This document shows, in pieces, positions 13,522 through 26,367 of a DNA stretch of 64,000 nucleotides. This DNA is from Calliopsis andreniformis (taxonomy: Eukaryota; Arthropoda; Insecta; Hymenoptera; Andrenidae), in assembly GCF_051401765.1 (NCBI RefSeq), contig NW_027480480.1, positions 124,001-188,000 on the forward strand, given 5' to 3'. The notes beneath the pieces are model-generated. The model did no database searches. It worked only from the letters and a program-made list of their open reading frames with translations, and was not told where the DNA came from. Each line of letters begins with the position of its first letter. Position 1 is the first letter of the stretch. A program made the position numbers and the translations under genes.

Positions 13522-13665
13522 GAGGGTTGAGTGATGAGAATTGATGTTTGTGAATAGAGATTTGAAGATTGCAGATTGAGTATTGGGTATTGGAAACTGT
13601 GAATTGATGATATTCTATTAAGGATTCAGGATTGACATCTGATTGATGAGGTCTGAGGTCTGAAG
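13522..13665 (+). repeat. Island B4 (4,028-bp unit 1)
   Basis: Core at 13609. It carries TGGAAACTGTG and GATTGATGAGG, which mark the later B subgroup. Confidence 0.85.
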
Positions 13666-14151
13666 ATTGAGGATTCAGAATTGAGGTTTGAGGACTGAGG
13701 ATTGAGGATTGAGGGTTGACGCTTCAGGATTGAGGATTGAGGGTTGAAGATTGAGGATTGAGAATTGAGGATTGAGGATTGAGGATTGAAGATTGAGGAT
13801 TGGGTATTGAGGATTGTAGAATGTGGATTGAGGAGTGAGGATTGAGGATTGAGGATTGAAGATTGAGTATTGAGGATTGAAGCCTGACGATTGAGGATTG
13901 AGGATTGAGGGTTGAGGATTGAGGACGGAGGATTGAAGATTGAGTATTGAGGATTGAAGATTGAGGATTGAGGATTGAGGATTGAAGACTGAGTGTTGGG
14001 TATTGAGGATTGAACATTGAGGATTGAGGGTTGAGGATTGAGGATTGAGGATTGACGATTGAGGATTGAAGATCGAGGATTGGGGACTGAGTGTTGAGGG
14101 TTGAGGATTGCGGATTGAGGATTGAAGATTGAGGATTGGGGACTGAGTGTT

Positions 14152-14295
14152 GAGGGTTGAGTGATGAGAATTGATGTTTGTGGATAGAAATTTGAAGATT
14201 GCAGATTGAGTATTGTGTATTGAAAACTGTGAATTGATAATATTCTATTGAGGATTGAGGATTGACATCTGAATGTTCAGGTCTGAGGTCTGAAG
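14152..14295 (+). repeat. Island D1 (144-bp B/C/D family)
   Basis: The core is TAATATTCTATTGAGG (ATATTC aligned at 14239). It is followed by TTGACATCTGAATGTTCAGG, then a further GAATTC at 14301. A direct repeat GGGGACTGAGTGTTGAGGG lies just upstream. Confidence 0.85.
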
Positions 14296-15296
14296 ATCGA
14301 GAATTCAGGATTGACGATTCAGGATTGAGGTTTGATGACTGAGGATTGAGTATTGAGGATTGAGGCATGAGGATTGAGGACTGAGGATTGAAGATTGAGG
14401 ATTGAGAATTGAGGATGAGGGCTGAGGGTTGGCGATTGAGGTTTGAGGACTGAGGATTGAGGATTGAGGATTGAGAATTGAGGATTGAGGATTGAGGATT
14501 GAAGATTGAGGATTGGGTATTGAGGGTTGAAGAATGAGGATTGAGGATTGAGGATTGAAGATTGAGTATTGAGGATTGAAGATTGAGGCTTGAGGATTGA
14601 GTATTGAGAATTGAGGACTGATAGTTGAGTATTGAGGACTGAAGATTGAGGATTGAGGATTGAAAATTGAGGATTGGGTGTTCAGGATTGAAGAATGAGG
14701 ATTTAGGATTGAGGATTGAGGATTGAGTGTTGCAGATTGAGTATTGAGAATTGAGGATTGAAGATTGAGGGTTGAGGATTGAGGATAGAAGGTTGAATAT
14801 TGATGAATGAAGATTGAGGATTGAGGATTGAGAGTTGTGGATTGAGGACGAGGCCTGAGGCTTGAATATTGATGCCTGAGGTCAGAGGATTGAGGATTGA
14901 GGATTGCGAACTGAGGATTGAAGTTTGACGATTGAGCATTGAGGATTGGGTATTGAGGATTGAACATTGAGGATTGAGTATTGAGGATTGTGGATTGAAG
15001 ACTGAGTATTGAGGATTGAAGGTTGAGGATTGAGGATTGAGGTTTGTGGATTGAGGACGAGGACTGAGGGTTGAATATTGATGTTTGAGGTCTGAGGATT
15101 GAGGATTGAGGATTGAGGATTGAGAATTGAGGATTGAGGATTGAGGATTGAAGATTGAGGATTGGGTACTGAGGACTGAAGAATAAGGGTTGAGTATTGA
15201 GGATTGAGGATTGAGAGTTGAGGATTGAAGATTCAGTATTGAGGATCGAAGATTGAGAGTTGAGGATTGAGGATTGAACATTGAGGAATGAGTGCT

Positions 15297-15440
15297 GAGG
15301 GTTGAGTGGTGAAAATTGATGGTTGTGGATACAGGTTGGAGGATTGCAGATTGAGTATTGAGTATTGAAAGCTGTGAATTGAGGATATTCTACTGAGGAT
15401 TGAGGAATGACAACTGGTTGTTGCGGACTGAGTGCTGAAG
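15297..15440 (+). repeat. Island C2 (4,028-bp unit 1)
   Basis: Core at 15384. Reads GACAACTGGTTGTTGCGG and GATGGTTGTGGATAC. Confidence 0.85.
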
Positions 15441-16535
15441 ATTGAGGATTCAGGATTGAGAGTTCAGAATTGAGGTTTGAGGACTGAGGATTGAGGGTTG
15501 AGTATTGAGGATTGAGGATTGAGGATTGAGGATTGAGGATTGAGGATTGAAGATTGAGGATTAGGTGTTGAGGATTGAAGAATGAGGATTGAGGATTGAG
15601 GATTGTGGATTGAGGATTGAAGATTGAGGATTGGGTATTGCGGATTGAACATTGAAGATTGAGGATTGAGGATTGAGGATTGAGGATTGCGGACTGAAGA
15701 TTGAATATCGATGATTGAAGATTGAGGATTGAGGATTGATGGTTGTGGATTGAGGACGAGGACTGAGGGTTGAGTATTGATGTTTGAGGTCTTGAGGATT
15801 GAGGATTGAGGATTGAGATTGGAGGATTGAGGGTTGAGGATTGAAGATTGAGGATTGGGTGTTGAGGATTGATGAATGGGATTGAGGATTGAGGATTGAG
15901 GGTTGAGGATTAAAGATTGAGTATTGAGGATTGAAGGTTGAGGATTGAGGTCTGAGGATTGAGGATTGAGGATTGAAGATTGAGGATTGGGAGTTGAGGA
16001 TTGATGAATGAGTATTGAGGATTGAGGATTGAGGATTGAAGATTGAGGATTGGGAGTTGAGGATTGAGGATTGAAGATACAGGATTGGGTATTGAGGATT
16101 GAAGAATGAGGATTGAAGATTGAGGATTGGGTGTTGAGGATTGATGAATGGGATTGAGGATTGAGGATTGAGGATTGAGGATTGAATATTGAGTATAGAG
16201 GATTGAATATTGAGGATTGAGGATTGAGGGTTGAGGATTGAGGACGTGGACTGACGGTTGAGGATTGAGGTTTGAGGTTTGAGGATTGAGAATTTTGGAT
16301 TGAGGCCTGAGGATGAGGGCTGATGGTTGAGGATTGAGGTTTGAGGACTGAGGTCTGGGGACTGAGGATTGAGTATTGAGGATTGAGGATTGAGGATTGA
16401 AGATTGAGGATTGGGTATAGAGGATTGAAGAATGAGGATTGAGGAATGAGGATTGAGGATTGAGGATTGAAGATTGAGTATTGAGGATTGAAGCCTGACG
16501 ATTGAGGATTGAGGATTGAAGATTGAGGGTTGAGT

Positions 16536-16594
16536 GTCGAGGTTTGAGTATTGAATCCTGAGAATTCAGGATATTCTATTGAGTATTGAGAATT
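16536..16594 (+). repeat. Island A7 (CC allele, 4,028-bp unit 2)
   Basis: GAATTC at 16562, the 4,028-bp counterpart of A6. No base difference seen. Confidence 0.85.
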
Positions 16595-17549
16595 GAGGAT
16601 TGATGGTTGAGTATTGAGGATTAAGGATTGAGGATTGAGGATTGAGTATTGAGGACTGAGGATTGCCGATTGCATATTGAGTATTGAGGATTGAAGATTG
16701 AGGGTTGAGGATTATGGATTGAGGATTGAGCATTGAGGATAGAGGATTGAGGATTGAGGATTGAAGATTGAGTATTGAGGATTGAAGATTGAGGATTGAG
16801 GATTGAGTATTGAGGACTGAGGATAGAGGATTGAAGATTGAACATTGATGATTGAAGATTGAGGATCGAGGATTGATGGTTGTGGATTGAGGACGAGGAC
16901 TGAGGGTTGAGTATTGACGTTTGAGGTCTGAGGATTGAGGATTGAGGATTGAGAATTGTGGATTGAGGATTGAGGATTGAAGATTGAGGATTGGGTGTTG
17001 AGGATTGATGAATGGGATTGAGGATTGAGGATTGAGGATTGAGGATTGAATATTGAGTATAGAGGATTGAATATTGAGGATTGAGGATTGAGGGTTGAGG
17101 ATTGAGGACGTGGACTGACGGTTGAGGATTGAGGTTTGAGGTTTGAGGATTGAGAATTTTGGATTGAGGCCTGAGGATGAGGGCTGATGGTTGAGGATTG
17201 AGGTTTGAGGACTGAGGTCTGGGGATTCAGGATTGAGTATTGAGGATTGAGGAATGAGGATTGAAGATTGAGGATTGGGTATTGAGGATTGTAGAATGTG
17301 GTTTGAGGATTGAGGATTGAGGATTGAGTATTGAAGATTGAGTAGTGAGGATTGAAGTCTGACGATTGAGGATTGAGGATTGAGGATTGAAGATTGAGTA
17401 TTGAGGATTGAAAATTGAGGATTGAGGATTGACGATTCAGGATTGATGATTGAGGATTGAGGATTGAGTATTGAGGATTGAAGATTGAGGATTGAGAATT
17501 GAGGATTGAGGATTGAGGGTTGAAGGTTGAGGATTGCGGACTGAGTGTT

Positions 17550-17693
17550 GAGGGTTGAGTGATGAGAATTGATGTTTGTGAATAGAGATTTGAAGATTGC
17601 AGATTGAGTATTGGGTATTGGAAACTGTGAATTGATGATATTCTATTAAGGATTCAGGATTGACATCTGATTGATGAGGTCTGAGGTCTGAAG
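17550..17693 (+). repeat. Island B5 (4,028-bp unit 2)
   Basis: Core at 17637, counterpart of B4. The base just left of the cassette differs (T at 17549, A at 13521). Confidence 0.85.
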
Positions 17694-18179
17694 ATTGAGG
17701 ATTCAGAATTGAGGTTTGAGGACTGAGGATTGAGGATTGAGGGTTGACGCTTCAGGATTGAGGATTGAGGGTTGAAGATTGAGGATTGAGAATTGAGGAT
17801 TGAGGATTGAGGATTGAAGATTGAGGATTGGGTATTGAGGATTGTAGAATGTGGATTGAGGAGTGAGGATTGAGGATTGAGGATTGAAGATTGAGTATTG
17901 AGGATTGAAGCCTGACGATTGAGGATTGAGGATTGAGGGTTGAGGATTGAGGACGGAGGATTGAAGATTGAGTATTGAGGATTGAAGATTGAGGATTGAG
18001 GATTGAGGATTGAAGACTGAGTGTTGGGTATTGAGGATTGAACATTGAGGATTGAGGGTTGAGGATTGAGGATTGAGGATTGACGATTGAGGATTGAAGA
18101 TCGAGGATTGGGGACTGAGTGTTGAGGGTTGAGGATTGCGGATTGAGGATTGAAGATTGAGGATTGGGGACTGAGTGTT

Positions 18180-18323
18180 GAGGGTTGAGTGATGAGAATT
18201 GATGTTTGTGGATAGAAATTTGAAGATTGCAGATTGAGTATTGTGTATTGAAAACTGTGAATTGATAATATTCTATTGGGGATTGAGGATTGACATCTGA
18301 ATGTTCAGGTCTGAGGTCTGAAG
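18180..18323 (+). repeat. Island D2 (4,028-bp unit 2)
   Basis: Counterpart of D1 with one change after the core (G at 18279, A at 14251). GAATTC at 18329. Confidence 0.85.
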
Positions 18324-19324
18324 ATCGAGAATTCAGGATTGACGATTCAGGATTGAGGTTTGATGACTGAGGATTGAGTATTGAGGATTGAGGCATGAGG
18401 ATTGAGGACTGAGGATTGAAGATTGAGGATTGAGAATTGAGGATGAGGGCTGAGGGTTGGCGATTGAGGTTTGAGGACTGAGGATTGAGGATTGAGGATT
18501 GAGAATTGAGGATTGAGGATTGAGGATTGAAGATTGAGGATTGGGTATTGAGGGTTGAAGAATGAGGATTGAGGATTGAGGATTGAAGATTGAGTATTGA
18601 GGATTGAAGATTGAGGCTTGAGGATTGAGTATTGAGAATTGAGGACTGATAGTTGAGTATTGAGGACTGAAGATTGAGGATTGAGGATTGCAAATTGAGG
18701 ATTGGGTGTTCAGGATTGAAGAATGAGGATTTAGGATTGAGGATTGAGGATTGAGTGTTGCAGATTGAGTATTGAGAATTGAGGATTGAAGATTGAGGGT
18801 TGAGGATTGAGGATAGAAGGTTGAATATTGATGAATGAAGATTGAGGATTGAGGATTGAGAGTTGTGGATTGAGGACGAGGCCTGAGGCTTGAATATTGA
18901 TGCCTGAGGTCAGAGGATTGAGGATTGAGGATTGCGAACTGAGGATTGAAGTTTGACGATTGAGCATTGAGGATTGGGTATTGAGGATTGAAGATTGAGG
19001 ATTGAGTATTGAGGATTGTGGATTGAAGACTGAGTATTGAGGATTGAAGGTTGAGGATTGAGGATTGAGGTTTGTGGATTGAGGACGAGGACTGAGGGTT
19101 GAATATTGATGTTTGAGGTCTGAGGATTGAGGATTGAGGATTGAGGATTGAGAATTGAGGATTGAGGATTGAGGATTGAAGATTGAGGATTGGGTACTGA
19201 GGACTGAAGAATAAGGGTTGAGTATTGAGGATTGAGGATTGAGAGTTGAGGATTGAAGATTCAGTATTGAGGATCGAAGATTGAGAGTTGAGGATTGAGG
19301 ATTGAACATTGAGGAATGAGTGCT

Positions 19325-19468
19325 GAGGGTTGAGTGGTGAAAATTGATGGTTGTGGATACAGGTTGGAGGATTGCAGATTGAGTATTGAGTATTGAAAGC
19401 TGTGAATTGAGGATATTCTACTGAGGATTGAGGAATGACAACTGGTTGTTGCGGACTGAGTGCTGAAG
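19325..19468 (+). repeat. Island C3 (4,028-bp unit 2)
   Basis: Core at 19412, counterpart of C2. Confidence 0.85.
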
Positions 19469-20201
19469 ATTGAGGATTCAGGATTGAGAGTTCAGAATTG
19501 AGGTTTGAGGACTGAGGATTGAGGGTTGAGTATTGAGGATTGAGGATTGAGGATTGAGGATTGAGGATTGAGGATTGAAGATTGAGGATTAGGTGTTGAG
19601 GATTGAAGAATGAGGATTGAGGATTGAGGATTGTGGATTGAGGATTGAAGATTGAGGATTGGGTATTGCGGATTGAACATTGAAGATTGAGGATTGAGGA
19701 TTGAGGATTGAGGATTGCGGACTGAAGATTGAATATCGATGATTGAAGATTGAGGATTGAGGATTGATGGTTGTGGATTGAGGACGAGGACTGAGGGTTG
19801 AGTATTGATGTTTGAGGTCTGAGGATTGAGGATTGAGGATTGAGAATTGAGGATTGAGGATTGAGGATTCAAGATTGAGGATTGAGGATTGAGGATGAGG
19901 GCTGAGAGTTGAGGATTGAGGTTTGAGGTCTGAGGATTGAGGGTTGAGGATTGAGAGTTGAGGATTGAGGGTTGAAGATTGAAGATTGAGGATTGGGTAT
20001 TGAGGATTGAAGAATGAGGATTGACGAATGACGATTGAGGATTGAGGATTGAAGATTGAGTATTGAGGATTGAAGCCTGACGATTGAGGATTGAGGATTG
20101 AGGACTGAGGATTGAGGATGGAGGATTGAAGATTGAGTATTGAGGATTGAAGACTGAGGATTGAGGATTGAGGATTGAGGATTGAGGATTCAGGGTTGCG
20201 T

Positions 20202-20260
20202 GTTGAGGTTTGAGTATTGAATTCTGAGAATTCAGGATATTCTATTGAGTGTTGAGAATT
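20202..20260 (+). repeat. Island A8 (TC allele)
   Basis: GAATTC at 20219 and 20228, the counterpart of A4 at +10,642 bp. The next B core is 519 bp downstream. Confidence 0.85.
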
Positions 20261-20659
20261 GAGGGTTGAAGATTGATTATTGAGGACTGAAGATTGAGGA
20301 TTGAGGATTGAGGATTGGGGATTGAGGATTGAGGATTGAAGGTTGAGGATTCGGGATTGAGGATCGACGATTGAGGATTGAGGATTGAAGATTGAGGATT
20401 GAGGATTGCAGATTGAGTATTGAGGATTGAAGATTGAGGTTTGAGGATTGAGGATTGAGGATTGAGCATTGAGGGTTGCGGATTGAGGATTGAGGATTGA
20501 AGATTGAGTATTGACGATTGAAGATTGAGGATTGAGGATTGAGGATTGAGGATTGAGGATTGAGGATTGAAGATTGAGTATTGGGTATTGACGATTGAGG
20601 AGTGAGGATTGAGTATTGAGGATTGAGGGTTGAAGGTTGAGGATTGCGAACTGAGTGTT

Positions 20660-20803
20660 GAGGGTTGACTGATGAGTATTGAAGTTTGTGAATAGAGATT
20701 TGAAGGTTGCAGATTGAGTATTGGGTATTGGAAACTGTGAATTGATGATATTCTATTAAGGATTCAGGATTGACATCTGATTGATGAGGTCTGAGGTCTG
20801 AAG
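20660..20803 (+). repeat. Island B6
   Basis: Core at 20747. Private changes are TTGACTGATGAGTATTGAAG on the left arm and GAAGGTTGC before the core. Confidence 0.85.
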
Positions 20804-21289
20804 GTTGAGGATTCAGAATTGAGGTTTGAGGACTGAGGATTGAGGATTGAGGGTTGACGCTTCAGGATTGAGGATTGAGGGTTGAAGATTGAGGATTGAG
20901 AATTGAGGATTGAGGATTGAGGATTGAAGATTGAGGATTGGGTATTGAGGATTGTAGAATGTGGATTGAGGAGTGAGGATTGAGGATTGAGGATTGAAGA
21001 TTGAGTATTGAGGATTGAAGCCTGACGATTGAGGATTGAGGATTGAGGGTTGAGGATTGAGGACGGAGGATTGAAGATTGAGTATTGAGGATTGAAGATT
21101 GAGGATTGAGGATTGAGGATTGAAGACTGAGTGTTGGGATTCGAGGATTGAACATTGAGGATTGAGGGTTGAGGATTGAGGATTGAGGATTGACGATTGA
21201 GGATTGAAGATCGAGGATTGGGGACTGAGTGTTGAGGGTTGAGGATTGCGGATTGAGGATTGAAGATTGAGGATTGGGGACTGAGTGTT

Positions 21290-21433
21290 GAGGGTTGAGT
21301 GATGAGAATTGATGTTTGTGGATAGAAATCTGAAGATTGCAGATTGAGTATTGTGTATTGAAAACTGTGAATTGATAATATTCTATTGAGGATTGAGGAT
21401 TGACATCTGAATGTTCAGGTCTGAGGTCTGAAG
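21290..21433 (+). repeat. Island D3
   Basis: ATATTC aligned at 21377. Private change GAAATCTGAAG. GAATTC at 21439. Confidence 0.85.
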
Positions 21434-22008
21434 ATCGAGAATTCAGGATTGACGATTCAGGATTGAGGTTTGATGACTGAGGATTGAGTATTGAGGATTG
21501 AGGCATGAGGATTGAGGACTGAGGATTGAAGATTGAGGATTGAGAATTGAGGATGAGGGCTGAGGGTTGGCGATTGAGGGTTGAAGATTGAGGATTGAGG
21601 ATTGGGGATGAGGGCTGAGGGTTGAGGATTGAGATTAGAGGACTTAGGACTGAGGATTGAGGATTGAGAATTGAGGATTGAGGATTGAGGATTGGAGAAT
21701 GAGGATTGGGTATTGAGGATTGAAGGATGAGGATTGAGGAATGAGGATTGAGGATTGGGGATTGAAGATTGAGTATTGAGGATTGAAGCCTGACGATTGA
21801 GGATTGAGGATTGAGGGTTGAGGATTGAGGACGGAGGATTGAAGATTGAGTATTGAGGATTGAAGATTGAGGATTGGGTACTGAGGATTGAAGAATAAGG
21901 GTTGAGGATTGAGGATTGAGGATTGAGAGACGAGGATTGAAGATTCAGTATTGAGGATCGAAGGTTGAGAGTTGAGGATTGAGGATTGAACATTGAGGAA
22001 TGAGTGCT

Positions 22009-22152
22009 GAGGGTTGAGTGGTGAAAATTGGTGTTTGTGGATACAGGTTGGAGGATTGCAGATTGAGTATTGAGTATTGAAAGCTGTGAATTGAGGATAT
22101 TCTACTGAGGATTGAGGAATGTCAACTGATTGTTGAGGACTGAGGGCTGAAG
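22009..22152 (+). repeat. Island C4
   Basis: Core at 22096. Reads AAAATTGGTGTTTG and GTCAACTG. Confidence 0.85.
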
Positions 22153-24777
22153 ATTGAGGATTCAGGATTGAGGATTCAGAATTGAGGTTTGAGGACTGAG
22201 GATTGAGGACTGAAGATTGAGGATTGAGGATTGAGGATTGAAGACTGAGGGTTGGGTATTGAGGATTGAACATTGAGGATTGAGTGTTGAGGATTGAGGA
22301 TTGAGGATTGAGGATTGAGGATTGAGGATTGAGGATTGAAGAATGAGGATTGAGGATTGAGGACTGAGGATTGAGGGTTGCAGATTGAGTATTGAGGATT
22401 GAAGTTTGAGGGTTGAGGTCTGAGAATTGAGGATTGAGGATTGAGGGTTGAGGATTGGGTGTTGAGGATTGAAGAATGAGGATTGAGGATTGAGGGTTGA
22501 AGATTGAGGATTGAGTATTGAGGATGGGGGCTGAGGGTTGAGGATTGAGATTTGAGGACTTAGGACTGAGGACTGAGGATTGGGAATTGAGGATTGAGGA
22601 TTGAGGATTGAAGAATGAGGATTGGGTACTGAGGATTGAGGATTGAAGCCTGACGATTGAGGATTGATGTTTGAGGGTTGAGGGTTGAGGACGGAGGATT
22701 GAAGATTGAGCATTGAGGATTGAAGATTGAGGTTTGAGGTTTGAGGACTGGGGATTGAGGATTGAGTATTGAGGATTGAGGATTGAGGATTGAGGATTGA
22801 GGATTGAGGATTGAGGATTGATGATTGAGGATTGGGTGTTGCGGATTGAACATTGAGGATTGAGGATTGAGGATTGAGGATTGAGGATTGAGGACTGAAG
22901 ATTGAATATTGATGATTGAAGAATGAGGATTGAGGATTGATTGTTGTGGATTGAGGACGAGGACTGAGGGTTGAGTATTGATGTTTGAGATCTGAGGATT
23001 GAGGATTGAGGGTTGAGGATTGAGGATCGAAGATTGCGGATTGTGTATTGAGGATTGAAGAATGAGGATTGAGGATTGAGGATTGAGGATTGAGGATTGA
23101 AGACTGAGTATTGATGCTTGAAGATTGAGGATTGAGGACTGAGTATTGAGGATTGAGAATTGAGGAGTGATTATTGAAGATTGAGTATTGAGGATTGAAG
23201 ATTGAGGATTGACGATTGAGTATTGAGGATTGAGGATGAGGGCTGAGGGTTGAGGGTTGAGGTTAGAGGACTGAGGACAGAGCATTGAGGATTGAGAATT
23301 GAGGATTGAGGATTGAGGATTGAAGATTGAGGATTGGGTATTGAGGATTGAAGAATGATGATTGAGGATTGAGGATTGAGGATTGAGGAATGAAGATTGA
23401 GGATTGATGATTGAGGATTGAGGATTGAATATTGAGTATTGATGTTTCAAGATTGAGGATTGAGGATTGAGTATTGGGGATTGAGAATTGAGGATTGATT
23501 ATTGAAGATTGAGTATTGAGGATTGAAGATTGAGGATTGAGGATTGAGTATTGAGGATTGATGATTGAGGATTGAGGATTGAATATTGAGTATTGATGAT
23601 TGAAGATTGAGGATTGAGGATTGAGTATTGGGGATTGAGAATTGAGGATTGATTATTGAAGATTGAGTATTGAGGATTGAAGATTGAGGATTGAGGATTG
23701 AGTATTGAGGATTGAGGATTGAAGATTGAGGATTGGGTATTGCGGATTGAACATTGAGGATTGAAGACTGAGGATTGTGTATTGAGGGTTGAAGAATGAG
23801 GATTGAGGATTGAGGATTGAGGATTGAGGTTTGAAGACTGAGTATTGATGATTGAAGGTTGAGAAATTGAGGATTGAGTATTGAGGATTGAGAATTGAGG
23901 ATTGAACATTGAGGATTGAGTGTTGAGGATTGAGGATTGGGGATTGGGTATTGCGGATTGAACATTGAGGATTGGGGATTGAGGATCGACGATTGAGTAT
24001 TGAGCATTGAAGATTGAGGATTGAGGATTGCAGATTGAGTATTGAGGATTGAAGACTGAGTATTGATGATTGAAGATTGAGGATTGAGGACTGAGTATTG
24101 AGGATTGAGAATTGAGGATTGATTATTGAAGATTGAGTATTGAGGATTGAAGATTGAGGATTGACGATTGAGTATTGAGGATTGAGGATGAGGGCTGAGG
24201 GTTGAGGGTTGAGGTTAGAGGACTGAGGACAGAGGATTGAGGATTGAGAATTGAGGATTGAGGATTGAGGATTGAAGATTGAGGATTGGGTATTGAGGAT
24301 TGAAGAATGATGATTGAGGATTGAGGATTGAGGATTGAGGAATGAAGATTGAGGATTGATGATTGAGGATTGAGGATTGAATATTGAGGATTGAACATTG
24401 AGGATTGAGTGTTGAGGATTGAGGATTGGGGATTGGGTATTGCGGATTGAACATTGAGGATTGGGGATTGAGGATCGACGATTGAGTATTGAGCATTGAA
24501 GATTGAGGATTGAGGATTGCAGATTGAGTATTGAGGATTGAAGATTGAGGTTTGAGGATTGAGGATTGAGGATTGAGCATTGAGGGTTGCGGATTGAGGA
24601 TGGAGGATTGAAGATTGAGTATTGACGATTGAAGATTGAGGATTGAGGATTGAGGATTGAGGATTCAGGATTGAGGATTGAGGATTGAAGATTGAGTATT
24701 GAGTATTGACGATTGAGGATTGAGGATTGAGTATTGAGGATTGAGGGTTGAAGGTTGAGGACTGCGGACTGAGTGTT

Positions 24778-24921
24778 GAGGGTTGAGTGATGAGAATTGA
24801 TGTTTGTGAATAGAGATATGAAGATTGCAGATTGAGCATTGGGTATTAAAAGCTATGAATTGATGATATTCTATTAAGGATTCAGGATTGACATCTGATT
24901 GTTGAGGTCTGAGGTCTGAAG
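24778..24921 (+). repeat. Island B7 (5,117-bp unit 1)
   Basis: Core at 24865. It reads TATTAAAAGCTATGAATTG, the most changed left arm of the B group, which begins to resemble C (AAAGCT). Confidence 0.85.
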
Positions 24922-26223
24922 ATTGAGGATTCAGAATTGAGGTTTGAGGACTGAGGATTGAGGATTGAGGGTTGATGCTTCAGGGTTGAGGATTGAGGGT
25001 TGAAGATTGAGGATTGAGGATTGAGGATGAGGGCTGAGGGTTGAGGATTGAGATTTGAGGACTTAGGACTGAGGATTGAGGATTGAGAATTGAGGATTGA
25101 GGATTGAGTATTGAAGATTGAGGATTGGGTATTGAGGATTGAAGAATGAGGATTGAGGAATGAGGATTGAGGATTGAGGATTGAAGATTGAGTATTGAGG
25201 ATTGAAGCCTGAAGATTGAGGATTGAGGATTGAGGGTTGAGGATTGAGGACGGAGGATTGAAGATTGAGTATTGAGGATTGAAGATTGAGGTTTGAGGTG
25301 TGAGGACTGAGGATTGAGGATTGAGTATTAAGGATTGAGGATTGAGGATTGAGGATTGAGGATTGAGGATTGAAGATTGAGGATTGGGTATTGCGGATTG
25401 AACATTGAGGATTGAGGATTGAGGATTGAGGATTGAGGATTGAAGACTGAGTATTGATGATTGAAGATTGAGGATTGAGGATAGAGTATTGAGGATTGAG
25501 AATTGAGGATTGATTATTGAAGATTGAGTATTGAGGATTGAAGATTGAGGATTGAGGATTGAGGATTGAGTGTTGAGGATTGAAGATTGAGTATTGAGGA
25601 TTGAAGATTGAGGGTTGTGGTCTGAGAATTGAGGATTGAGGATTGAAGATTGAGGATTGGGTGTTGAGGATTGAAGAATGAGGATTGAGGATTGAGGATT
25701 GTGGATTGAGGATTGAAGATTGAGGATTGGGTATTGCGGATTGAACATTGAAGATTGAGGATTGAGGATTGAGGATCGAGGATTGAGGACTGAAGATTGA
25801 ATATCGATGATTGAAGATTGAGGATTGAGGATTGATGGTTGTGGACTGAGGACGAGGACTGAGGGTTGAGTATTGATATTTGAGGTCTGAGGATTGAGGA
25901 TTTAGGATTGAGAATTGAGGATTGAGGATTGAGGATTCAAGACTGAGGATTGAGGATTGAGGATGAGGGCTGAGAGTTGAGGGTTGAGGTTTGAGGTCTG
26001 AGGATTGAGGGTTGAGGGTTGAGAGTTGAGGATTGAGGGTTGCGGATTGAGGATTGAGGATTGAAGATTGAGTATTGACGATTGAAGATTGAGGATTGGG
26101 GATTGAGGATTGAGGATTGAGGATTGAGGATTGAAGATTGAGTATTGAGTATTGACGATTGAGGATTGAGGATTCAGTATTGAGGATTGAGGGTTGAAGG
26201 TTGAGGATTGCGGACTGAGTGTT

Positions 26224-26367
26224 GAGGGTTGAGTGATGAGAATTGATGTTTGTGAATAGAGATTTGAAGATTGCAGATTGAGTATTGGGTATTGAAAACA
26301 GTGAATTGATGATATTCTATTAAGGATTCAGGATTGACATCTGATTGTTGAGGTCTGAGGTCTGAAG
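26224..26367 (+). repeat. Island B8 (5,117-bp unit 1)
   Basis: Core at 26311. Private change GAAAACAGTG. Confidence 0.85.

Larger units (their letters stand above)
11711..15738 (+). repeat. 4,028-bp higher-order unit, copy 1
   Basis: Every landmark recurs exactly 4,028 bp later: the 8-bp unit GTCTTGAGG (11761 and 15789), island A (GAATTC at 12534 and 16562), B (13609 and 17637), D (14239 and 18267) and C (15384 and 19412). The left edge is at about 11,711, where GATTGATGGTTGTGG begins; upstream the two copies differ. Differences seen from copy 2 include 13306 (G here, A there), 13521 (A, T), 14251 (A, G), 14663 (A, C) and 14965 (C, G). Confidence 0.92.
15739..19766 (+). repeat. 4,028-bp higher-order unit, copy 2
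   Basis: Tandem partner of the preceding unit, almost identical to it. A third copy does not follow. At 19,819 the sequence reads GTCTGAGG where both unit copies have the 8-bp GTCTTGAGG, and from there it matches the 9.2-9.9 kb region instead. The unit therefore ended in a junction with a different older repeat. Confidence 0.92.
19767..23094 (+). repeat. Mosaic type 1 segment between two tandem duplications
   Basis: This segment is built from pieces of other parts of the array. The stretch to about 20,542 matches 8.9-9.9 kb at offset 10,642. From about 20,630 to 21,579 it matches 13,492-14,441 (offset 7,138) and 17,520-18,469 (offset 3,110). After 21,580 it switches to sequence like that near 26.4 kb. 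Islands run A (20228), B (20747), D (21377), C (22096), the same order as the 4,028-bp unit but more closely spaced. Confidence 0.8.
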
